Below, piece after piece: positions 43,714 to 51,688 of a stretch of DNA of 64,000 bases. Position numbers and translations under genes: made by a program. The stretch is from Gemmatimonadota bacterium (GTDB lineage: Bacteria > Gemmatimonadota > Gemmatimonadetes > Gemmatimonadales > Gemmatimonadaceae). The stretch covers positions 1,178,001 through 1,242,000 of the forward strand of contig JADJNZ010000001.1 of NCBI GenBank assembly GCA_016714015.1, written 5' to 3'. The notes under the pieces are model-generated. The model ran no database searches and had not been told where the DNA came from. It saw nothing but the letters and a program-made list of their open reading frames with translations. Each line of letters begins with the position of its first letter. The stretch's first letter is position 1.

Positions 43714-46026
43714 TCACCAATCGCGGGTGATGGCGGTGAGTTGCCGCTCGTCGAGCTGCTCCAGTCCATCGGCGGCGAGGCGGATGGTCACCGCGCGTCC
43801 ATGCACCTCCACTCGCTCGCCGAGGACGAAGAGCTCGCGCAGCTCGGCGATCCGCTCCATCGCCGCGAAGTAGGCCGGCGAGAAGGGCTTGATGGTGAAG
43901 GTGCGGCCATCGGCCGCCTTCGGGCGATCGTCCATCCACACGCCGTCCGTGAGCGCGAAGGTGCGCGACGTGGTGCGGCGACGTCCGCTCGCGTCCACCT
44001 CGCCGCTCATCGCGATCGACCGCGCATCGCGCATCTCCGCCGCCGCCTTCGCCAGTTCGAACTCGTTGCGAGTGCTGGCCCGCGCATCCGCGCTCGGCGC
44101 CGGGCTGCTCGTCACGCCGCTCGCGACACCACCGGCCACGCCGCGCGCCGCATCGTCGCGCCGCATCGGCCGCACCGAGGGCACCACCGACGGCGAGACC
44201 GACGCCGGGGCATTGGCGCCCACCACCCGCTGCGCCTGCATCCCGGGCTCGAGCACGAGGTACGACGTGAGCTCCGTGGGGATGCCCCACCGCTCGCCGA
44301 GCTGCCGCATCTCGCCATCGAGTTCGCTCGACGCGCCGTTGCGGCGGCGTTCGGCGCTCAGCCAGCCCACGCGCTGCGTCGCCCAAAGCCGGCCGACGAA
44401 CGCATCGGCGGTGCGACGCGCCGGGAAGTTCGCGCGCGCCTCCCAGGTCACCGGGCCGTCCGGCGTGTCGCCGATGATGGTGATGCGCGCCGCGCCATCG
44501 CGACCGTACGCGACCGGGATCGCGCTCTGCCGATAGCGCGCGAGCACCGTCAGCTCCTGGCCGGCGAAGAGGTCAAGGCGACCGGCGGGCTGCAGCGCGC
44601 GCAGCTGCACGCCCGAGGCGCGGACCCGGAGGTTCGTCGCCACCGGCCGCGTCAGGCGCTGCGCCACCACTCCCACCACGCGCTCCACATCCTCCTCCGG
44701 GCGCACGAAGTGCGCGGTCCCCGCGCCGTCGAGCGCGACCTGTTCGAGCAGCGCCGCATTGAGGTCGGCCCCGAGGCCGAAGGTGAACACGCGCCGCGCG
44801 CCGCGCAACTCGCCGGCCCGCGCCGCGATCCGCTCGCCGCGCCGTTCGCCCACCGTGGGCGCGCCATCGGTCATGAAGAGCACCAACGCGAGGCGTCCGG
44901 CGCTCTCCTCGCGGTCGAGCGCCTCCTCGAGCGCGCCCATGATGTTCGTGCCGCCCGTCGCGCGCAGATCCTCCAGCCACGACTCGGCGCGGGCGCGCTC
45001 GTTCGCGGTCGCGACGGTCCAGCCGTCACGGTACTCGTCCACGTCGTTCGAGAAGGCGATCAACCGGAAGCGGTCCTCGCGGCCGAGCGTGTTGAGGAGC
45101 TGCTTCCCCGCCGCCTTGGCCTGCGCGAGCTTGGTGCCGCTCATCGAGCCCGAGACGTCGATGACGAAGGTGATGTCGCGCGCCGCGCTGCGGCGCACGA
45201 TGGCCGGCGGCGCGAGCGTGATGAGTGCATAGCCGTCCTCGCCCTGCGGCGCGTGGGTGAGCACCGAGATCGCCGCGCGGTCGCTGTCGCGCACCGGCAG
45301 GAGCAGCGTGATGGTCCCCGACGCGTCGTCGACGCGCGCGACGCGCCGCTCGAGCTCGCGCGCGCTCTCCATCCGGTGCGTGGGCGACCAGGCGGCGCCG
45401 AAGCCCTCGCCGGCGGGCCAGCGGAAGTGGAGCGTGGTGCCGCTCGCCGTGCCCTGGCCGCGCGGCGCGGGGACGTCGATGCGCAGTGCATCGCCCTCGC
45501 GTTCGGCGACGGCGCGGAAGCGCACCTTCACCGTCCGCGTCTCGCCCGGCTGGATGGGGAAGATCCGTGTGCGCAGCACGCCCATCCCCATCCATTCGAC
45601 GAGGGCGGGATCGCGCTGCTTGCGGACGATCTCCTCATAGATGCGGCGCGCCTCGCCGGCGCCGAGGGCTTCGCCGGTGACCATCTCGCCGTCGATCTCG
45701 AGCGCGAGGTCCTCGAAGGCCGCGCCGCGCGGGAGCGGGAGCACGTAGTCGGCCTCGCCGATGGCGCGGCCGCGGTTGTTCCACTGTTCGGTGACCTCGT
45801 AGCGGAGGACGCGGCCCTCGAGCGTGACGCGGACGTCGCGCGCGGTGCGTTCGACGCCGCCCACGCGGCAGGGCGCCGGCTGCTCGCACGGCGCGGCGAC
45901 GCAGACGCGCGGGCGCCCGCATTCGGGGTCGATGATGCGCACATCCTGGGCGGCGGCGGTGCCGGCGCCGAGCAGGAAGGCGAGGAGGGCACGCGGGGCG
46001 AAGGTCTGCATGATGGTGCGGTACAC
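43714..46026 (-). CDS. VIT and von Willebrand factor A domain protein, secreted
   Basis: A 770-residue protein. The GTG start has GGGAG 5 nt upstream; an ATG five codons later is the alternative. Signal ALLAFLLGAGTAAAQ; then Cys-rich PECGRPRVCVAAPCEQPAPC; a VIT domain (about 60-185: DVRVTLEGRVLRYEVTEQW, EIVRKQRDPALVEWMG); and a vWA domain (about 285-455) with an intact MIDAS DVSGSMSG and a TDG loop. A C-terminal region contains RGVAGGVASGVT, a motif also in the anti-sigma protein two genes on. A GCAAG...CGTCT pair upstream resembles an ECF promoter, so autoregulation is possible. Confidence 0.87.
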   Translation of the reverse strand: MYRTIMQTFAPRALLAFLLGAGTAAAQDVRIIDPECGRPRVCVAAPCEQPAPCRVGGVERTARDVRVTLEGRVLRYEVTEQWNNRGRAIGEADYVLPLPRGAAFEDLALEIDGEMVTGEALGAGEARRIYEEIVRKQRDPALVEWMGMGVLRTRIFPIQPGETRTVKVRFRAVAEREGDALRIDVPAPRGQGTASGTTLHFRWPAGEGFGAAWSPTHRMESARELERRVARVDDASGTITLLLPVRDSDRAAISVLTHAPQGEDGYALITLAPPAIVRRSAARDITFVIDVSGSMSGTKLAQAKAAGKQLLNTLGREDRFRLIAFSNDVDEYRDGWTVATANERARAESWLEDLRATGGTNIMGALEEALDREESAGRLALVLFMTDGAPTVGERRGERIAARAGELRGARRVFTFGLGADLNAALLEQVALDGAGTAHFVRPEEDVERVVGVVAQRLTRPVATNLRVRASGVQLRALQPAGRLDLFAGQELTVLARYRQSAIPVAYGRDGAARITIIGDTPDGPVTWEARANFPARRTADAFVGRLWATQRVGWLSAERRRNGASSELDGEMRQLGERWGIPTELTSYLVLEPGMQAQRVVGANAPASVSPSVVPSVRPMRRDDAARGVAGGVASGVTSSPAPSADARASTRNEFELAKAAAEMRDARSIAMSGEVDASGRRRTTSRTFALTDGVWMDDRPKAADGRTFTIKPFSPAYFAAMERIAELRELFVLGERVEVHGRAVTIRLAADGLEQLDERQLTAITRDW

Positions 46027-46159
46027 GGGGTCTCCCGGTCGGGTTCACGGAGGAGACGCCGGTGGCGCAAGAACTTGCACATCATGAGTCAAGCTGTTGT
46101 GGCACAGGCACTTCGGCGGGACTTGAGCCTCTTGCTCGGTCGTTGGACCAATGAGCCGG

Positions 46160-46540
46160 TCAGCTCCAGTTGGCGTCGTGTCTCACGAGAGCGAACGCGG
46201 GACCCATGAGGACGGTCATCATGTACCACATCCAGAGTCCGCTCGAACGCCCTTCTGAGATCGCCACGATCGTCGCGCCCGGCGCCGCGACCAGCGCCAT
46301 CACGGCGAATCCGACGAGCAGCCCGATGAGTCGGCTACTCCGGGATGCACGCCGACTCGTCACATAGATCCAGCCGGCTCCGCCCCCGGTAACGATCGCG
46401 AGGAGCGAGGCGGCAATGGTGAATCGATGAACCGCTGGGTGGTCCCAGCCAGCGAACGCCATGAGCAGGGCGAGCGCGAGACTGGCCGCGATTCCCGTGC
46501 GAACTGCTGCCCGCGGAGACCGCTCATCTTCGGTGATCAC
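46160..46540 (-). CDS. small four-helix membrane protein of unknown function
   Basis: A 126-residue protein whose GTG overlaps the stop of the upstream HExxH gene (GTGA). Four hydrophobic segments are evident: GIAASLALALLMAFAG, FTIAASLLAIVTGGGAGWIY, LIGLLVGFAVMALVAAPGA and WYMMTVLMGPAFALV. Codon third positions are less GC-biased than in the neighbours, as in the coupled HExxH gene, which hints at a shared foreign origin. No family recognised. Confidence 0.6.
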   Translation of the reverse strand: MITEDERSPRAAVRTGIAASLALALLMAFAGWDHPAVHRFTIAASLLAIVTGGGAGWIYVTSRRASRSSRLIGLLVGFAVMALVAAPGATIVAISEGRSSGLWMWYMMTVLMGPAFALVRHDANWS

Positions 46541-47262
46541 CGTCGACGCTCGTCAGGTCGCTCTGTTTCGCCGGAAACACCTGACCCACCTTCGCGGCGG
46601 CGAAGCCACGCGGATATCACAGTGACTGCCTTCGCCACGGCACGTGATTCCCCCTTTCTCCGCATCGCGTCGTAGACGCGAGCCGGCCTCGTCCGTGCTT
46701 GCTCGGCGACTGCGGTGAGCTCGTCATCCGCCCCCTCCCGAAGCAGGTCCCTCGACCACGCGACGAATGGGTGCTCCGGTGCGACTCGCTCGATGACGGT
46801 CAGCTGTTCCCGGACACACCGACGTTCCATGCGCGAAAGCAGATTCCGGCCGCGCGAGTGCACACGCACCCCCGACGCCCACAGGCGCGCATGCGCTATC
46901 TCGTGCGCCACCATCGAGGCGATCGCGGCGGCGTCATATCGCGAACCCAGATCAACGCGGAGGAAGATGGTCCGGGACGAGGCTTCGAACAGGGCCGGTG
47001 AGTATGGCAGGATGCCGAGCGCGACCTGATTGACATGTATTTGCAACCAGCGCGAGTGCACCGGACTGTGCGTCGAGAGCAGCGCGACCGCCTCGCGGGT
47101 CCTCTCCAATGTCAACTCGACTCCCGGGGAGGCATCGCTGGCGTCGAACAACAGGATGCCGACAACACTATCCCTTCCGAGTGGACGATTCCGTCGCACC
47201 ACGAGCTCCGAGACGGCGAGCGCCGCGGCGGAGCGAACATGCGAGCGGAGTCGGTCAAGCAT
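46537..47262 (-). CDS. putative metalloprotease-like protein with HExxH motif
   Basis: A 241-residue protein without a signal peptide. The central stretch AAAIASMVAHEIAHARLW carries HEIAH, the HExxH zinc motif, in a helix-like context. Later segments are helical and basic. I do not recognise the family; it could equally be a basal-type gluzincin or a non-catalytic helix. It is coupled by GTGA to the four-helix membrane protein, which could be its substrate or immunity partner (inference). Codon bias is weaker than in neighbouring genes. Confidence 0.55.
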   Translation of the reverse strand: MLDRLRSHVRSAAALAVSELVVRRNRPLGRDSVVGILLFDASDASPGVELTLERTREAVALLSTHSPVHSRWLQIHVNQVALGILPYSPALFEASSRTIFLRVDLGSRYDAAAIASMVAHEIAHARLWASGVRVHSRGRNLLSRMERRCVREQLTVIERVAPEHPFVAWSRDLLREGADDELTAVAEQARTRPARVYDAMRRKGESRAVAKAVTVISAWLRRREGGSGVSGETERPDERRR

Positions 47263-47330
47263 CAGTGAGCGACTTCGCGTCGGCCATCAGAGCAGCGCCC
47301 GTCCGACCACGGCGATCTCCATACAGTGAG

Positions 47331-47403
47331 GCACGAAGGGGCGGCCGCACGGCCGCCCCTCCTTCATCCTTCAGCCTTCATCCCGCAGACTTCAGCCCTC
47401 ATC
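47331..47403 (-). terminator. hairpin plus GATGAAGG repeats, terminator of the c-di-GMP operon
   Basis: A perfect 10-bp stem GGGGCGGCCG/CGGCCGCCCC with loop CA (47338-47359) is followed on the plus strand by TCCTTCATCCTTCAGCCTTC and further CTTCA repeats to 47403. It lies 10-80 bp beyond the stop of the GGDEF gene on its strand. Third hairpin copy of the dispersed repeat family, with the longest repeat tail. Confidence 0.72.
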
Positions 47404-47412
47404 CCAGCCCGC

Positions 47413-48294
47413 TCACGTCGGCTCCTCCCCCGGCACCACCCCCGGGATCCTCGTCGGCGTCCGCACGATCACCCGCACCGCCAGCAGGTTCTGGTCCGCC
47501 CGGTGCATCGTGCTCATCAGGTTCTCGCTCGGCTCCCGCGACGCCCACCCCAAGGAGAAGGGCACCGGCGCCGTCCGCAGTGCCGCCGCCTGCATGCGCT
47601 GCGCCACCATCATCGTCTGCGCCTCGCTCGCCCCGCGCAGCAGGATCACGAACTCGTCGCCGCCCACGCGGATCACCGGTTCCTCGGCGCGCACCTGCCG
47701 CATCAGGAACCGGCTCATCCGGATGAGCGTGTTGTCGCCCATCGCGTGGCCGTGCGTGTCGTTGTAGTGCTTGAAGTGGTCGATGTCGATGAAGAGGCAG
47801 CCCCAGTTCCCGTCCGACGGGCTCATCTCCTCGTCCATCTCGGCCAGGTAGCGCCGGTTGTAGCAGCCGGTGAGCGGGTCGCGCATCGACTGCTGGCGCA
47901 GCTCCTCCTCCATCTTCTTCCGGCCGGTGATGTCCACGAGCATCCCGTGGAAGAGCATCTCGCCCGACTCGGGATCCTTCACCGCGTACGAGGTGTCGAG
48001 CACCGTGAGCAACGCGCCGTCGGGGCGCACGATCTGCAGCTCGAAGTCGCGCGACCAGCCCTGCCGCTCGATGAGCTCCAGCTGCGCCATGCGGCGCGCC
48101 GGGTCGAGCACCAGCTCGTTGGCGCCGTAGTTCTGCAGGTCGTCCAGCGACCGCACCCCGATGAGCGCGAAGAACGCCGGGTTGCCGTCGAGGATCTCGC
48201 CGCGGTTGTTCGTGATGTAGATCGCCTCGCGCAGGTTGATCACGAACGAGCGCAGGCTCTCCACATCGGTGAGGGAACGGAAGCGGTCGCTCAT
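47413..48294 (-). CDS. PAS-GGDEF diguanylate cyclase
   Basis: A 293-residue protein with a PAS domain (about 18-125: VINLREAIYITNNRGEILDGN, SYAVKDPESGEMLFHGMLVD) and a GGDEF domain with intact catalytic motif GGDEF at 211-215 (VIRVGGDEF). The inhibitory site five residues before it reads RAEE instead of RxxD, so product inhibition may be weak. It makes cyclic di-GMP. The ATG overlaps the stop of the HD-GYP gene (ATGA): both making and breaking enzymes share one transcript. Confidence 0.92.
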   Translation of the reverse strand: MSDRFRSLTDVESLRSFVINLREAIYITNNRGEILDGNPAFFALIGVRSLDDLQNYGANELVLDPARRMAQLELIERQGWSRDFELQIVRPDGALLTVLDTSYAVKDPESGEMLFHGMLVDITGRKKMEEELRQQSMRDPLTGCYNRRYLAEMDEEMSPSDGNWGCLFIDIDHFKHYNDTHGHAMGDNTLIRMSRFLMRQVRAEEPVIRVGGDEFVILLRGASEAQTMMVAQRMQAAALRTAPVPFSLGWASREPSENLMSTMHRADQNLLAVRVIVRTPTRIPGVVPGEEPT

Positions 48295-49538
48295 GCGGTG
48301 CCTCCCGGCGCCGGCGTGTCTCCCGCGGCGGCCGGCGCGGCCGGGGCCGCCGCATCCGCCCCGATCGGGAGTGGCGTCTTGTCATCCACCACCGCGAGCC
48401 GCGGCTCCCAGCTCCGCATCATCGCGATGAAGGCGTTCGCGGCATCGGTGTCGAAATCCGGCCCCGCCCCGTCGCCGATCATCTTCAGCACCCGCTCCGA
48501 CTCCCACGCGGCACGATAGGGGCGATTCGTCCGCATCGCGTCGTACACGTCGCAGACGTGCACCAGCTTGCTCGCCGCATGCACGCCGCGCTCGAAGTGC
48601 CGCTTGGGATAGCCCTGCCCGTTGATCATGATGTGGTGCTCGTAGGCGACCGCGGCCGCGAGATCGAGGTCCCGGTCACTCTCGTAGATGATCTTCGCGC
48701 CGTCGACCGGGTGCTTCCGCATGATGGTCCATTCCTCGTCGGTGAGCTTCCCCGGTTTCGTCAGCACCTCCTTGGGGATACGCACCTTGCCGAGGTCATG
48801 CAAGAGGCCGGCCACCCCGAACGCCCGGACCTCCTTCGGCCCCATCCCCATCCACTCGGCGAGCGCCATGGTGAGCACGCTCACATTCAGACTGTGCGTC
48901 GTGGTGTATTGGTCGAACTCCTTGAGCTGCAGCAGCGGGATCACGATGCGCTGGTCGCCGTGCATCGCGACCGCGAGCGACCGCACCACGCTCTCGGCCT
49001 CGATCAGGGGCAGCGCGCCGGTCACCTGCACCTCGTCGTGCATCCAGCGCACCGCGTCGGCCTCGTCGCTGAGCGAGAAGCGCATCGTCGCGGTCTTCAC
49101 CGGACCCGCCTCCACTGGCCGGACGGTGTCGTCAGTGCCGCGCACGCCGATCGCCCCGAACTTGATCGTCGAACGACGGTCGGGACTGCGCGTCGCGCTG
49201 TCCACCGCCTGCAGCGTGAGCCGCGCGAGCACCTCCTCGAGGAACAGCTCGAACTCCTCGCGCGTGATCCCGCGCTCGGGCTCGATGCGCTGCACGCCGG
49301 CGTTCGCCAACCGCCCGCCCCATCCCCAGTCGCCCAGCTCGCGGAGCGCCTGCTCGCCGTAGATCACGTCCTCGCCCAGGAAGCTGAACTTGGGGCGCGG
49401 GTCGGTCTCGAGCAGCCGCTGCAGCGCATGGAAGGCGCTGTCGATCGTCCGCTCCCGCGCCGGATGACCGTCGGAATACAACGACATCGTCGCCAGCGTC
49501 TGCGCGAACGCCGTGAGGAACCGCACCGCCTCGTTCAT
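48291..49538 (-). CDS. HD-GYP domain phosphodiesterase
   Basis: A 415-residue protein. The HD motif is GLLHDLGKV (H247, D248) and GYP is GQGYPKR (309-311), with YEHHIMIN between, so the metal site is complete. The N-terminal 200 residues (VRFLTAFAQTLATMSLYSDGHP, then PKFSFLGEDVIYGE) show no recognised sensor domain. The C-terminal tail is Ala/Pro-rich. It hydrolyses c-di-GMP. It overlaps both neighbours by ATGA, placing it in a three-gene operon. Confidence 0.88.
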   Translation of the reverse strand: MNEAVRFLTAFAQTLATMSLYSDGHPARERTIDSAFHALQRLLETDPRPKFSFLGEDVIYGEQALRELGDWGWGGRLANAGVQRIEPERGITREEFELFLEEVLARLTLQAVDSATRSPDRRSTIKFGAIGVRGTDDTVRPVEAGPVKTATMRFSLSDEADAVRWMHDEVQVTGALPLIEAESVVRSLAVAMHGDQRIVIPLLQLKEFDQYTTTHSLNVSVLTMALAEWMGMGPKEVRAFGVAGLLHDLGKVRIPKEVLTKPGKLTDEEWTIMRKHPVDGAKIIYESDRDLDLAAAVAYEHHIMINGQGYPKRHFERGVHAASKLVHVCDVYDAMRTNRPYRAAWESERVLKMIGDGAGPDFDTDAANAFIAMMRSWEPRLAVVDDKTPLPIGADAAAPAAPAAAGDTPAPGGTA

Positions 49539-51664
49539 GCGGCGCTCCCGCGCGGCGAGACCGCGTCGCGGATCTCCTCGTCGGGGCTCGCCGCCGCGAG
49601 CGCCAGCGCCTCGCGCGCCGACGCATGGTCGCGCCAGTGCGTCGCCAATCCTTCCAGCGCCGCGAGCATCTCCGGCGACTTCGAGACCAGCGCCGCGCGC
49701 TTGAGCAGCTTCCCCACCTTCACCACGCGCGCCGCGAGCCAGGCCGCGGTGTCGCTCGCGCGATGGCTCGCGAGCGCGCGGATGCCGAGGGCGCGGAGGT
49801 CGGGGTTCACGGTCGCATCGTCGGCGCGCACGCGGAGCATCGCCGCCGCATCGGTGGGGCAGTCCTTCATCGCGGCGCCGAGCGCGAGGCGCAGCGCCCC
49901 TTCGTCGGCGTCGGCCATCGCGCGGAGGATCGCCTCGTCGCGCGTCCACGGACTGCGCAGCAGTTGCCGCAACGCCTCGCGACGCACGAGCGCGTCGGCA
50001 TGCGACAGGAACTGCGTGGCGTCGTACCCGCTCTCCCACTCCGGGTGCTTGGCGAGCATCGCGATGAGCGGACGCACCGACCCCCAGCGCATCGACGGCA
50101 GCCGGTCGAGGATGAGCGGTCCCACCGGCGCCCCGGCCGCCTCGAGCACCGAGAGCAGCCGCTCCACCGCGCGATCGTCCGGCGCCGTCTCCAGCGCGTC
50201 GAAGAGCGGCTCCGCCGCCGCCGCGCCCATCCGCTTCGCCATGCGCTGCAGCACCGGCACCGGCAGCGGATCGACCGAGAGCTGCACGCGCAGCCGCGCC
50301 GGCGTCGCGATGTGCCGCCAGAGCACGTCGCGCATCCACACCGCCGGGGCGTTGTCCACGAGGTTGAGCAGCGGCGCGAGGTCGTCGCGCCCCACCATGA
50401 TCTCGACCGACCGCCACACCTGGTCGCCGAGCGTCTCGATCTCGAGCCCCATCGCGAGCAGCCGCTCCGGCTCGATCCCGATGTTCTGCTCGGAGTTCAG
50501 GAAGAGCGGCGCGCGCTTGGAGAACTTCTCCAGCGTGAGGCGGTAGCCGTCGGGGTTCGGGTCCTCGAGCGCCCACCCGGTGAGCAGCTGCTGCACCTGC
50601 TCGCGCAACGCGCCGTCGGCGGCACCGCGCATCTCCACGGCCCCGCTGTCGGCGTGGTTCGCCATCTTCGTCAGCATGCGCACCATGGAATGCGAGATCG
50701 ACTGGTTCGAGGTCTCCGCCGCCGCCTTCACGAGGTCCACCACCGCCTCGAGCGCCATCCCCTGCGCCGCATCCGAGACGAACTTCCGCCGCTGCCGCAC
50801 GTCGCCGCCCATCTCCAGCAGCCGCTTGAGCGTCTCCGGCGAGAGCGTCGCCACCAGCGCGCTCACGCGCTTGGTCAGCGCCGCGGCGTCGCGCCCGCCC
50901 TTCGCCTTCAACTCCTCGGCGATCTGCAGCAGGTATCCCACGACCACCTGGTCGTACGCGGTGTCGCGCTTCACCTCCTCGATCGCCTTCGCCACCACCT
51001 CGGGGTTCACCGACTCCGGGTCGTCCTCGTTCACCACGATCCCCGACTGCTTCACCAGCGCCGCGCGCGCGAGGCCGATCCAGAGCTGCGCCGAGCGGCT
51101 CCCCGCCCCCGCCGCACGGATCTGGTCGTCGATGTCCGCGCCCTCGCCGGGCGTCGGATCCTCCACGAGCAGCTGCAGCTGCTGGAAGGTCATCGGATAG
51201 AGGCGGATGTGCGCCCACTGCGCGAGGATCTCTGGCCCTTCCATGCCGAGCGGCCGCGGCATGCGCCCCGCATCGACCGCGACCTTCGCCATCATGTCCA
51301 CCAGCTCGTCCTCGGCCACGCCCTGCGTGAACTTCACCGCGCCGAGATGATGGCGATGCAACCGCAGCGCGAGCTCGCGCAGTACCGGGTTCTTGTCGTC
51401 GGTCGCGACGCCTTCGATGATGAGCTGGTGCCGCGCGACGCCGAGCGAGAGCGCCGTGCGCTCCTTGAGCAGTCCGTCGAGCCGTCGCTGCAACTCGGTC
51501 GAGGTGTTCTCGAGCAGCGGATGGCCGGGCGGATAGATCGCGTGCTTGTGCAACCCGATCGAGAACTCGATCAGGAACTCGGACAGCTCTCGGGAGAGTG
51601 AAGCGGCCTCCCCGGCCGCGACCGCGCGCGTCATCGTCGCCAATATGTCGGGTGGGACCACCAT
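49535..51664 (-). CDS. large helical-repeat (HEAT-like) protein of the c-di-GMP operon
   Basis: A 709-residue protein without a signal peptide. It starts with a helical region (LSRELSEFLIEFSIGLHKHAIYPPGHP) similar to the N-terminus of the HD-GYP neighbour (LTAFAQTLATMSLYSDGHP), which suggests a shared domain. The rest is alpha-helical, with HEAT-like units from about 430 on: LFDALETAPDDRAVERLLSVL, LRQLLRSPWTRDEAILRAMA, LRALGIRALASHRASDTAAW. No catalytic motif. It heads an operon with HD-GYP and GGDEF proteins and may be the scaffold or receiver. A longer open frame upstream is antisense to transketolase and was rejected. Confidence 0.7.
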   Translation of the reverse strand: MVVPPDILATMTRAVAAGEAASLSRELSEFLIEFSIGLHKHAIYPPGHPLLENTSTELQRRLDGLLKERTALSLGVARHQLIIEGVATDDKNPVLRELALRLHRHHLGAVKFTQGVAEDELVDMMAKVAVDAGRMPRPLGMEGPEILAQWAHIRLYPMTFQQLQLLVEDPTPGEGADIDDQIRAAGAGSRSAQLWIGLARAALVKQSGIVVNEDDPESVNPEVVAKAIEEVKRDTAYDQVVVGYLLQIAEELKAKGGRDAAALTKRVSALVATLSPETLKRLLEMGGDVRQRRKFVSDAAQGMALEAVVDLVKAAAETSNQSISHSMVRMLTKMANHADSGAVEMRGAADGALREQVQQLLTGWALEDPNPDGYRLTLEKFSKRAPLFLNSEQNIGIEPERLLAMGLEIETLGDQVWRSVEIMVGRDDLAPLLNLVDNAPAVWMRDVLWRHIATPARLRVQLSVDPLPVPVLQRMAKRMGAAAAEPLFDALETAPDDRAVERLLSVLEAAGAPVGPLILDRLPSMRWGSVRPLIAMLAKHPEWESGYDATQFLSHADALVRREALRQLLRSPWTRDEAILRAMADADEGALRLALGAAMKDCPTDAAAMLRVRADDATVNPDLRALGIRALASHRASDTAAWLAARVVKVGKLLKRAALVSKSPEMLAALEGLATHWRDHASAREALALAAASPDEEIRDAVSPRGSAA

Positions 51665-51688
51665 CGTGCCATCAGGACGCCCCTTGTG

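Noticed and set aside
43741..46209. 822-codon open frame on the plus strand
   Set aside because: It is antisense to the VIT/vWA gene with no recognisable domain.
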